Positions 1 to 6,878 of a DNA stretch of 24,736 bases are shown here, piece after piece (position 1 is the stretch's first letter; each line of letters starts with the position of its first letter). The translations under genes were made by a program, and so were the position numbers. This DNA is from an uncultured Neomegalonema sp. Its GTDB lineage: Bacteria; Pseudomonadota; Alphaproteobacteria; Rhodobacterales; Rhodobacteraceae. The stretch lies in contig CALGNW010000341.1 of assembly GCA_937958345.1 (NCBI GenBank), positions 1 to 24,736 of the forward strand, in the 5' to 3' direction. The notes beneath the pieces are model-generated. The model was not told the origin of the DNA. It did no database searches and saw only the letters and a program-made list of their open reading frames with translations.

Positions 1-78
1 GCCGACTTCGCCGCCAAGACAACCGATAACTTTCACACCTTGTTTTCGAAAGTCCCCCGCGCAGAGGCATCCGCATGA
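1..78 (+). CDS. C-terminal end of a TatD-family metal-dependent hydrolase (partial)
   Basis: An open frame runs in from the left edge for 25 codons and stops at TGA 76-78. The visible tail contains AKTTDNFHTLFSKVPR, which resembles the end of TatD/YcfH-family hydrolases, where a T-T-x-N-F-x-x-L-F helix closes the TIM barrel. The stop overlaps the start of the next gene as ATGA (75-78), so the two are translationally coupled. TatD followed by a PhnP-like hydrolase is a common order in Rhodobacterales, which supports the call. Only the last few percent of the protein is present, so the family name rests on this short tail and on context. Confidence 0.6.
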   Translation, partial: ADFAAKTTDNFHTLFSKVPRAEASA

Positions 79-878
79 CCCTGCGCATCACCATTCTCGG
101 CTGCGGGTCGTCGGGCGGTGTGCCGCGCGTTGGCGGCCCCGACGGCGCGCAATGGGGGGCCTGCGATCCTAACGAGCCAAAGAATCGTCGCCGCCGCTGC
201 GCGATACTGGTCGAACGGATCGGCCTCGACGGAACCACCCGTGTGCTTGTCGATGCCGGGGCGGATTTGCGGATGCAGCTTTTGGACGCAAAGGTTCCCG
301 ACCTCGATGCCGTGCTGATTACACATGAACATGCTGACCATGTTCATGGCATCGACGATCTTCGCCCCGTCGTCATCGCCCGCAAACAGCGCCTTGATGT
401 CTGGACCGACCCCGAAACCGCCGCCTCGCTGCGGGACCGTTTTTCCTATGTCTTCGTGCAGCCCGAGGGCAGCAGCTATCCGCCCATCCTGACCCTGCGC
501 GAGATGGGGGATACATTGACCATCGACGGCCCGGGCGGCCCGGTAAACGCCGCCGCGCATGTGGTCGAACACGGCCCCGGCGTTGTCGCGCGCGGCTTTC
601 GCTTTGATAATATCGCTTACACGCCGGATGTCAGCGCCCTCGACGCCGCGGCATGGCGCGCGCTTGAGGGGGTCGATACATGGATCGTCGATGCCCTGCG
701 CCGCGAACCGCACCCCACCCATGCGCATCTTGAACGCACGCTGGAATGGATCGACCGGCTCAAACCCCGCCGCGCCATCCTGACCAACCTGCACAATGAT
801 CTCGACTATCGCACGCTCAGCGCGGAATTGCCGGACATGGTCATCGCCGCCTATGACGGGCTGATGATCGAGGCATAA
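75..878 (+). CDS. MBL-fold (PhnP-like / RNase Z-like) metallo-hydrolase
   Basis: This is a 267-residue cytoplasmic protein of the metallo-beta-lactamase superfamily. The N-terminal strand and glycine turn (ILGCGSSGGVPRVGG, residues 7-21) and the metal motif THEHADH (H84, H86, D88, H89) are diagnostic. Later ligand candidates are H162 or H166, D185 in YTPDVS, and H240 in TNLHND. The early glycine-rich loop and a Cys pair (C30, C42) match the PhnP/YcbX-like subgroup of phosphodiesterases. The start ATG 75 overlaps the TatD-like stop by four bases, which fixes the start. The substrate is unknown; a phosphodiester such as a cyclic phosphate is a family-based guess. The gene ends just before a hairpin terminator. 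Confidence 0.85.
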   Translation: MTLRITILGCGSSGGVPRVGGPDGAQWGACDPNEPKNRRRRCAILVERIGLDGTTRVLVDAGADLRMQLLDAKVPDLDAVLITHEHADHVHGIDDLRPVVIARKQRLDVWTDPETAASLRDRFSYVFVQPEGSSYPPILTLREMGDTLTIDGPGGPVNAAAHVVEHGPGVVARGFRFDNIAYTPDVSALDAAAWRALEGVDTWIVDALRREPHPTHAHLERTLEWIDRLKPRRAILTNLHNDLDYRTLSAELPDMVIAAYDGLMIEA

Positions 879-880
879 AA

Positions 881-906
881 AAACGCCGCCCCGAAGGACG
901 GCGTTT
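881..906. terminator. Bidirectional hairpin terminator between convergent genes
   Basis: AAACGCCG at 881-888 pairs perfectly with CGGCGTTT at 899-906, leaving a 10-nt loop. A run of seven A's on the plus strand (877-883) becomes a U-tract behind the hairpin for minus-strand transcripts, so it should terminate the 931-1812 gene efficiently. On the plus strand only a short T-run follows, so termination of the MBL gene is probably weaker. The position, 3 nt past one stop and 25 nt from the other, is exactly what is expected. Confidence 0.85.
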
Positions 907-930
907 CATATCTTGGCAAAGTCCGAAAAC

Positions 931-1812
931 TTAGTTCGGGATCGCTGGCGGTGCGGAACGGATAACCGGACCCGCTGGCGACGTACCAAGCAGAGCGCCG
1001 AGCGCACCCGCTGCCGGACCAACGGAATTGCCCAACTGACCGACACTGCCTGCAAGTCCCGGGGACGCCGCTGCCGAAGGCGTTGCCGCAGCCGGTGGAA
1101 CAGCCGGAACCGGCGTCGGGTTTTCGTTCGGGTTCACACCGGATTGCAGCGCGATTGCTGTCTGGTCCAGCGTGATATCCGTTTGGATCACACCGGCGGT
1201 TGCGCTGTGCGCGACCGGCGAATCCGACTGGGTCAGTGCGCGCAGGCAGTTCGGCGCACACTGATAGTTTTCAGGCAGACCGGCATTGCGCAGCACAACG
1301 CGCTTGGTTGTGGGTTCGCGGACAAAAACTTCGAACGTGCGGATTTCATTGTTGTTCTCATCCAGCACGATGATGTTCGTAGCACCGATGGAACGCGCCG
1401 AAACAAAGATCGTATCTTTGCCGAGGACGGTCACATCCGCAATGGTCGGGTTCCCGACAAGGATCGTACCCGCATCACGCTCAAGGCGCACACGGCGCAT
1501 GTGATCGTTCAGGATCACAAGGCAGGTCGCGCCATCCAGCGCACCGCCGCAGGCATGGCTCTGCTGATAGCCGAAATCCTCGTTATTACCCTTCGACGGG
1601 TCATAAAACCCGTCACGCGATACCGACTCGACCACTGGGGCGGGCGCCGGTGCATATACCGGCTCCAACATCACAGGTTCGGGCTGCGCGGTGTAAGAAA
1701 TCACCGGCGTGTTCGCAGAGTTATACGAGTTAAGAGACCCTGCCATCGCGGCAGAGCTCGCAAACACGACCGCAGCGGTCGCAAAGATGGCAAGACGAGC
1801 TTTTCGGACCAT
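931..1812 (-). CDS. Secreted protein with CpaC/RcpA-type pilus-assembly N-terminal domain
   Basis: A 293-residue exported protein. It has a signal peptide (basic MVRKAR, then a hydrophobic run ending ASSAAMA) and a Pro/Ala-rich stretch at about 45-62. Residues about 103-193 resemble the N-terminal domain of pilus/type II and III secretin proteins (PF13629-like): RRVRLERDAGTILVGNP, then DVTVLGKDTIFVSAR and TNIIVLDENN. Four cysteines flank or sit in this region (C88, C97, C185, C189). The C-terminus from about 225 is Pro/Ala/Gly-rich with no secretin channel domain, so it cannot form a pore alone. The frame opens at 1830, but the ATG at 1812 has an AAGGCGGA Shine-Dalgarno 7 nt upstream and yields the cleaner signal peptide. 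No other pilus gene is nearby. The role is probably envelope or secretin-associated; the exact function is not visible. Confidence 0.75.
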   Translation of the reverse strand: MVRKARLAIFATAAVVFASSAAMAGSLNSYNSANTPVISYTAQPEPVMLEPVYAPAPAPVVESVSRDGFYDPSKGNNEDFGYQQSHACGGALDGATCLVILNDHMRRVRLERDAGTILVGNPTIADVTVLGKDTIFVSARSIGATNIIVLDENNNEIRTFEVFVREPTTKRVVLRNAGLPENYQCAPNCLRALTQSDSPVAHSATAGVIQTDITLDQTAIALQSGVNPNENPTPVPAVPPAAATPSAAASPGLAGSVGQLGNSVGPAAGALGALLGTSPAGPVIRSAPPAIPN

Positions 1813-1848
1813 GAGGTATTCCGCCTTCATTGATTGGCATATTTCGCT

Positions 1849-1897
1849 GGTTAAGCTGACTATGCACCACAGGCACTTGACGGTCGGTTAAGCCGAC
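1849..1897. repeat. 12-bp direct repeats in a divergent promoter region
   Basis: GGTTAAGCTGAC (1849-1860) and GGTTAAGCCGAC (1886-1897) are identical at 11 of 12 bases and lie 37 bp apart between the divergent pilus-domain and CAP-domain genes. The second copy also forms an inverted repeat, GTCGG-TTAAG-CCGAC (1883-1897). They could be binding sites for a shared regulator. The rest of 1813-1983 shows no gene. Confidence 0.4.
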
Positions 1898-1983
1898 GGG
1901 ACTAAATTGCAGAAAACGCGCTCTGGGACGAATTTTCAGGGTACGAAACATCGCAAATGCGGCAATATCTTAAGGGTATGATA

Positions 1984-2691
1984 ATGACACACACAGGTAT
2001 CAGATCGGCATTAACACTTCTTTCCGTGCTGCTGGTTTCCGCCTGCGCACAGAACAAGCCGACGCAAACCCCGCCAAACCAAACCTCTGCGCCTGCACCC
2101 GCAGGTTTTGTGAAACCGGCACCGGCGGCTGCATGCGGGGCCGCGCTGGATGCGCGTTTTGACCGGCCCGTTGTTCGCGGGGCATTCGACAACGCGCTCT
2201 TTGATGCTGCCGTTTTGCATTTTACCAATCAGACCCGCTGCGCCAAAGGCATCGCCGCACTCTCCGCCGATCCGGGCCTCGGGCAGACCGCCCGCATTCA
2301 TTCCGCCGACATGGCCTCGCGCCGTTTCTTCAGTCATACCTCGCCTGTACGGGGACGCGAGACGCTGGGCGACCGCCTGTCGTCAGGCGGAGTGCAGGTG
2401 CGCGGCGCAGCCGAAAACATCGCCACAAGGCCGAGGCTGCAAATCGGTGCAAACCAGCCGTTCTTTATCGAGGACGCTCAGGCCTGCCGGTTCAAGTCTC
2501 AGGGCCGTATGGTTCAGCCGCATTCGTACAAATCTCTGGCACAGACTTTTGTGGCACAGTGGGAAAGCTCGGCAGGACACCGCAAAAACCTGCTCAACCC
2601 CCGTTACACCCGCCTCGGAACCGGCGGCGCCGAGCAGGCCAACCCGAAGGTCTGCGGCGACATCGTCGCCACCCAGAACTTTGCGTCATAG
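1984..2691 (+). CDS. CAP/SCP-domain lipoprotein (cysteine-rich secretory protein family)
   Basis: A 235-residue lipoprotein. The signal peptide ends in the lipobox VSAC with the acylated C21, followed by a Pro/Ala/Gln-rich linker. The CAP fold spans about 70-235, with characteristic residues H106 (ARIHSADMA), H118 (FFSHTSP), E144 (AAENIA), and the WESSAGHRKNLLNP motif at 193-206. Cysteines 51, 86, 168 and 224 could form disulfides. The frame opens at 1957, but AAGGG at 1972-1976 is correctly spaced (7 nt) only for the ATG at 1984; the ATG at 1978 is too close. Bacterial CAP proteins are extracytoplasmic and mostly of unknown function. The stop lies 2 nt from the stop of the convergent GH42 gene, with no hairpin between. 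Confidence 0.85.
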   Translation: MTHTGIRSALTLLSVLLVSACAQNKPTQTPPNQTSAPAPAGFVKPAPAAACGAALDARFDRPVVRGAFDNALFDAAVLHFTNQTRCAKGIAALSADPGLGQTARIHSADMASRRFFSHTSPVRGRETLGDRLSSGGVQVRGAAENIATRPRLQIGANQPFFIEDAQACRFKSQGRMVQPHSYKSLAQTFVAQWESSAGHRKNLLNPRYTRLGTGGAEQANPKVCGDIVATQNFAS

Positions 2692-2693
2692 CG

Positions 2694-4619
2694 TCACGGA
2701 TCAGGTCCGATCACCTCAACGCCTGCGGGTGACAGCATCTTGCCGACCCCCAGAACCGACAGATCATGTGCGCGGTCGTCGTAGTTGAAAACAAAGGTGA
2801 CGTCGCCCCGGCGGCGCACCCGTAGACCCTCGGGCAACGCGCATGTTTTCAATCCCGCCGCCTCGGCAATGACGGCAAGGGCGCGCCCCGCCAGTTCGTC
2901 GTCGGGCCGGCCCGCCAGATAAAACACGCGTCCCTGCGATATCAGCGCGGGTATTCCGTCTTGGCAACGCAAGGCAACCGCCCCGCCCTCGGTATATTCA
3001 CGCCACCCGACAAACGCACCGCCGCCCTCCACCGCAACAGGCATATCGGGGCGCAGGCTTTCGACCCGCAGGACTTTCATATCCAACATGTGCGGCGGTA
3101 AAGCGGGGGGCAGCGCGGCAGGGATCGAGAATTCCGGCGTCTTCGACCCCGTGCGCGGCCCCAACAGGACATGCCCGTCAAAATCCTCCAACGCGCCCGT
3201 CAGCGCATCATTCCAGGCAAACAGCGCCGGAATCATCACCAGCTTCCTGCCTGTCAGATCGGGTGTATCGGGCGGCACAATATCGACATTCAACCCCAGC
3301 CGCCGCAACGACCGGTATGCCTCGAACACACTCTGGAAATACGAGAACTGCGCGCCCTGCGGCTGCACCTCCCACGCCCAACAGGACGCATAATCAAAGA
3401 CCAGCGCAACATCGGCCCGCGCCGTATCCTGCCAGTCGATCCCGTTTAAGTCGCGCATCACCGCGCTCGCCTCGGCATAGCCCTCGGCCTCGCTGCTATC
3501 GGGCCTCAGCAGGCCGGTGTGCATTTGCTCTTGTGCGAACGGAGCCTGCCGCCAGCGAAAGTAACTCACCACTTCCGCGCCATGCGCCATCGCCTCGAGT
3601 GTCCACAGCCGCACCATGCCATCGCGGGGGGCCGGATTATAGGGCGCCCAGTTCACCGGTCCCGGCTGTTGCTCCATCACCCACCAGCGGCCACCGCACA
3701 TCGCGCGGTACAGGTCATGGTGAAAGGCCTGAAAATCAGGATCGCCCGCGCGCGAGAACCGCCGCTTCCACTCGGGCGCGGCCACAACGCGGTCTTCGAG
3801 AAACCCGAGCGGATAGGCGTCCCATGTCGCAATGTCCAGATCGCGGCTGACCTCGAAATGATCAAAGTCCGTCACCTGACCCATATAATTGTGCAGCACA
3901 TCGCGGCCCGGCGCATGGCTGCGGATAATCTCCACCTGCAACCGGTTGAACGCAACGGTCTGATCCGAGGCAAAGCGGCGGAACGCCATCACATGCGCGG
4001 GGTTCGGTTCGGTTACGGTCAGGTTCGGCAATTCGACAGCGTCAAAACTGTCATACGTCATCGACCAGAAGTGATTGCCCCACGCGGCATTCAAAGCCCC
4101 GATCGTCCCGTATCTTTCGGCCAGCCAAACCCGAAACCGGTCGCGCGCCGCCGCTGAATACGAAATCGTCGTATCGTGGCATCCGTATTCGTTATCCGTT
4201 TGCCAAGCGACAATCCCCGGATGTCCGCCGAACTCTCTGGCCAGCGCCGTAACCATCCGCACGCATTCGCTGCGATACCCCTCGTGGGACAGGCATACAT
4301 GCCGCCGCGACCCGAATCCCCGCACCCGCCCTGCGGCATCGACCGGCAGCATATCCGGCATCTTATCGACCAGCCATTTCGGCGGCGTCGCCGTGGGCGT
4401 TCCGATCACGACCTTCAGACCCGCGGCGTGCAGCGTATCAATCGCACGGGTCAGCCAGTCAAATTCGTAAACCCCGTCGGCAGGTTCGAGCAGCGACCAC
4501 GCAAACTCGCCCACCCGCACATGGGTCAGCCCCAGTGCCGCCATCCGCGCGGCGTCCCCGGCCCACTGCGCCTCGGGCCAGTGTTCGGGGTAATAGCAGA
4601 CGCCCAGCGACGGGTTCAT
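2694..4619 (-). CDS. Beta-galactosidase, glycoside hydrolase family 42
   Basis: A 641-residue cytoplasmic enzyme that hydrolyses terminal beta-D-galactosides. The GH42 TIM barrel opens with GVCYYPEHWPE (6-16) and contains TPTATPPKWL. The catalytic acid/base is E144 in WQTDNEYGCHD and the nucleophile is E316 in WWVMEQQPGPVNW. It has an A4-type trimerisation domain after about 390 and a small C-terminal beta domain ending near FVFNYDDRAHDLSVL. The zinc-binding CxCxxC cluster of thermophilic GH42 enzymes is absent: after NEYGCHDTT the sequence reads ISYSAAA. There is no signal peptide, so the substrate must be imported. It is the last gene of the galactoside operon; its ATG overlaps the aldolase stop as ATGA (4616-4619). 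Substrate specificity beyond beta-galactosides is not visible. Confidence 0.93.
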   Translation of the reverse strand: MNPSLGVCYYPEHWPEAQWAGDAARMAALGLTHVRVGEFAWSLLEPADGVYEFDWLTRAIDTLHAAGLKVVIGTPTATPPKWLVDKMPDMLPVDAAGRVRGFGSRRHVCLSHEGYRSECVRMVTALAREFGGHPGIVAWQTDNEYGCHDTTISYSAAARDRFRVWLAERYGTIGALNAAWGNHFWSMTYDSFDAVELPNLTVTEPNPAHVMAFRRFASDQTVAFNRLQVEIIRSHAPGRDVLHNYMGQVTDFDHFEVSRDLDIATWDAYPLGFLEDRVVAAPEWKRRFSRAGDPDFQAFHHDLYRAMCGGRWWVMEQQPGPVNWAPYNPAPRDGMVRLWTLEAMAHGAEVVSYFRWRQAPFAQEQMHTGLLRPDSSEAEGYAEASAVMRDLNGIDWQDTARADVALVFDYASCWAWEVQPQGAQFSYFQSVFEAYRSLRRLGLNVDIVPPDTPDLTGRKLVMIPALFAWNDALTGALEDFDGHVLLGPRTGSKTPEFSIPAALPPALPPHMLDMKVLRVESLRPDMPVAVEGGGAFVGWREYTEGGAVALRCQDGIPALISQGRVFYLAGRPDDELAGRALAVIAEAAGLKTCALPEGLRVRRRGDVTFVFNYDDRAHDLSVLGVGKMLSPAGVEVIGPDP

Positions 4620-5248
4620 CGGGAATACACCGCGTCATAAGCGGCCACCGCGGCCTTCGCCCGCGCGCGCACATCGTCTGCGGTCATCCCCGGTGCATAA
4701 AGGCTGGACCCCATGCCAAAGCTGCGAATACCGGCGGCGGCGTAAGCCGCAAAATCCTTGTCCGATACCCCGCCCACTGCACCGACTTCGATCTCCGGCG
4801 GCAAGACGGCGCAAATCGCCTTGATCCCCGATGGACCCAGCACGCTCGCGGGAAAGAACTTCAGGCCCGACGCACCCGCCGCAATCGCGGCCAGCGCCTC
4901 GCTCGCGGTAAACACGCCCGGCATCGTCACCATGCCGTGCTTGGCCGCCCGCGCGATCACCGGCGGATTGACGTTGGGCGAGATAAACAGCCGCCCGCCC
5001 GTATTGCTCAGGCGATCAACGTCCTGTTCGCTCAGCACGGTCCCCGCGCCGACCAGCACACCCTGCGGGGCGATCTCGGCCAGTGCTTCAATCGACGCAA
5101 ACGGATCGGGAGAGTTCAGCGGAATTTCGACCGCCTCGAATCCCTCTTCGATCAGGGCCGCGCCGATCCCCGTGATCTCTCCGGGTTTCACCCCGCGCAA
5201 TATCGCAACCATCGACCGCTTTAACGCGGGCCAAGCAACACGGTTCAT
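4616..5248 (-). CDS. dgoA: 2-dehydro-3-deoxy-6-phosphogalactonate (KDPGal) aldolase
   Basis: A 210-residue class I aldolase that splits KDPGal into pyruvate and glyceraldehyde 3-phosphate, the last step of the De Ley-Doudoroff galactose route. The Schiff-base lysine is K130 in SGLKFFPA. R18 (ILRG) and E41 (VEIPLNSP) correspond to the conserved catalytic Arg and Glu of the KDPG/KDPGal family. The VEIPLNSP motif and the neighbouring dgoK point to KDPGal rather than KDPG. Length is normal for the family (about 205). The start ATG overlaps the dgoK stop (ATGA, 5245-5248), and the stop overlaps the GH42 start, so it is tightly coupled on both sides. Confidence 0.93.
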   Translation of the reverse strand: MNRVAWPALKRSMVAILRGVKPGEITGIGAALIEEGFEAVEIPLNSPDPFASIEALAEIAPQGVLVGAGTVLSEQDVDRLSNTGGRLFISPNVNPPVIARAAKHGMVTMPGVFTASEALAAIAAGASGLKFFPASVLGPSGIKAICAVLPPEIEVGAVGGVSDKDFAAYAAAGIRSFGMGSSLYAPGMTADDVRARAKAAVAAYDAVYSR

Positions 5249-6117
5249 GCCGCCTCCGTTTTCCAGATTTCCGTTGCGGCGGCAAACAATCCGGCTTGGG
5301 TTGTCGCTGTCGCGTCTTTTCGCTCAAACGGCGTACCCAATTCTTCAAGGGCCGCCTCGTACAGATCACCCAGCGGCCCGCCCGCCACCAATGTCACCGA
5401 TGCGGCAGGCCCGACGCCCACCAGTTCCGATCCGATCAGGTATCCCGACAGCGCCGATACACCGCCGCCCCCTTGCCCCAACAGCGCGCGCGCGCGCAAT
5501 CCGAACAGGGCGTTGGTCAACACTTCGGGTTGGTCCAGCACCGCATTCAGACCATCGCGAAACGCATTATCCGGCACAGCCGCACCCTCGACCGAAGCCG
5601 CCAGAATCGAATGGCGGGATAACAGCGCAAACAGCTCGCCCGTCATCCAAGTCGAAAAACTCTCGACCCGCCCGTCCCTGACAGTCGCCCATTTCGAATG
5701 GGTTCCGGGCAGACAGACAATACCGTCCCCCTTCAGACCCAACAGCTGAGTCTCCTCGCCCCGCATCACATCGGCAGGGGACGCCTGACTGATGCCGGGT
5801 AGGATGCGCACATCGCGGGACACACCCGCAATCCGAACCGCTGCGCCCGGCACATCCAGCAACGAACACGGCGCATTCAGATAGGCCGCCTCCTGCCAAC
5901 CGCTGCGCGATCCGGCCATGCCGCAGATGATCACGGGCAAGCCGGACGCCGCGCCAAGGGCCGAAAGATGCTGTTCCAGTACGGCTTCAAACCGGCCACC
6001 AACCGATAACAACCCGTCATCCGAGACCCGTTCGCCCAATACGGCCCCGTCCGCATCCAACAGCCACAGACGGAACGAGGACGTTCCCCAGTCACATGCC
6101 GCACAATACGCGCTCAC
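5245..6117 (-). CDS. dgoK: 2-dehydro-3-deoxygalactonokinase
   Basis: A 290-residue cytoplasmic kinase that phosphorylates 2-keto-3-deoxy-galactonate at C6, feeding the aldolase encoded next. All DgoK family signatures are visible: DWGTSSFR (9-16), ICGMAGSRSGW (64-74), DVMRGEE (116-122), LPGTHSKW (136-143) and TWMTGE (156-161). The start codon is GTG (6117-6115), overlapping the stop of the dehydrogenase upstream as GTGA; no earlier start makes sense. The substrate assignment follows from family and operon. An ADP/ATP-dependent KDG kinase role on gluconate-derived KDG is less likely because of the dgoA-type partner. Confidence 0.93.
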   Translation of the reverse strand: MSAYCAACDWGTSSFRLWLLDADGAVLGERVSDDGLLSVGGRFEAVLEQHLSALGAASGLPVIICGMAGSRSGWQEAAYLNAPCSLLDVPGAAVRIAGVSRDVRILPGISQASPADVMRGEETQLLGLKGDGIVCLPGTHSKWATVRDGRVESFSTWMTGELFALLSRHSILAASVEGAAVPDNAFRDGLNAVLDQPEVLTNALFGLRARALLGQGGGGVSALSGYLIGSELVGVGPAASVTLVAGGPLGDLYEAALEELGTPFERKDATATTQAGLFAAATEIWKTEAA

Positions 6118-6878
6118 CCCGTTACCACCACGCCGCCGTCAACGACCAGCGCCTGCCCCGTCACCATGCGCGCCGCATCCGACGCAAGAAACAGCGTCGG
6201 CTCGACCATATCTTCGGGTGCGATTTCGGCCTTGAGGCATTGACGCGCCAGATGTCCGGCCAGTGCCTCCGGCGTCACCCACAAATCCTTTTGCCGCTGG
6301 GTCAGAACCCAACCGGGGATCAGCGCATTGACACGAATATTATCCGGCCCCAATTCCCGCGCCAGACTGCGGGTCAGTCCGGTTATTCCGGCCTTCGACG
6401 CGGCGTATGCCGGATATCCGGCATTGCCCATCATGTACGAGATCGACGAAAAATTGACGATCGCGCCACCCCCCGCCGCGCGCATATCCCGCGCCGCCGA
6501 TTGCGCGGTAAAAAAATGAGGCCGCAAATTGATTGCGATAGAACGGTCGAACGCATCGACATCCATCTCGTCCAGTGAATGCCTGTCATCCGCCGCCGCA
6601 TTGTTCACCAGAACAGTAACGGGACCATGGGCCGCGCGCGCCTGATCCATCGCGGCGTGCAGGGCGTCCGTGTCGGTAATATCGCAGGCGATAAACAAGG
6701 GCCGCACGCCATGGGTCCGCGCGAGATCATCGCAAAAGCTGCTGGCATCTGACCGCTGCACAAAGGCGACCTTTGCACCTTGTGCAACAAACCCGGCGGT
6801 CAGGGCCGCACCGATGCCCGACCCGCCGCCGGTGATAAACACCGACGCACCGTTCAGGTCGGGGAATACCGCGCTCAT
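6114..6878 (-). CDS. SDR sugar dehydrogenase, XylB-like (probable D-galactose 1-dehydrogenase)
   Basis: A 254-residue classical short-chain dehydrogenase. The cofactor loop is TGGGSGIG (16-23), the NNAA motif is at 92-95, and the catalytic residues are S145, Y158 and K162 (YAASK). The opening PDLNGASVFITGGGSGIGAALTAG and the late QRQKDLW and GQALVVDGG stretches resemble Caulobacter D-xylose 1-dehydrogenase (XylB). Within this operon it most likely oxidises galactose to galactonolactone (inference). The acidic residue that usually selects NAD at the end of beta-strand 2 is replaced (FVQRSD), which may allow NADP. The frame is open to 6911, but the ATG at 6878 overlaps the GH4 stop (ATGA) and aligns with homologues. 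Confidence 0.88.
   Translation of the reverse strand: MSAVFPDLNGASVFITGGGSGIGAALTAGFVAQGAKVAFVQRSDASSFCDDLARTHGVRPLFIACDITDTDALHAAMDQARAAHGPVTVLVNNAAADDRHSLDEMDVDAFDRSIAINLRPHFFTAQSAARDMRAAGGGAIVNFSSISYMMGNAGYPAYAASKAGITGLTRSLARELGPDNIRVNALIPGWVLTQRQKDLWVTPEALAGHLARQCLKAEIAPEDMVEPTLFLASDAARMVTGQALVVDGGVVVTG

Noticed and set aside
913..1833. 306-residue plus-strand open frame opposite the pilus-domain gene
   Set aside because: It is Arg/His-rich with no domain or signal and lies antisense to a gene with a clear signal peptide and domain; a GC-driven shadow frame.
4758..5681. 307-residue plus-strand open frame across dgoA and dgoK
   Set aside because: It spans two well-supported genes on the other strand and has Pro/Arg/Ser-rich low-complexity composition.
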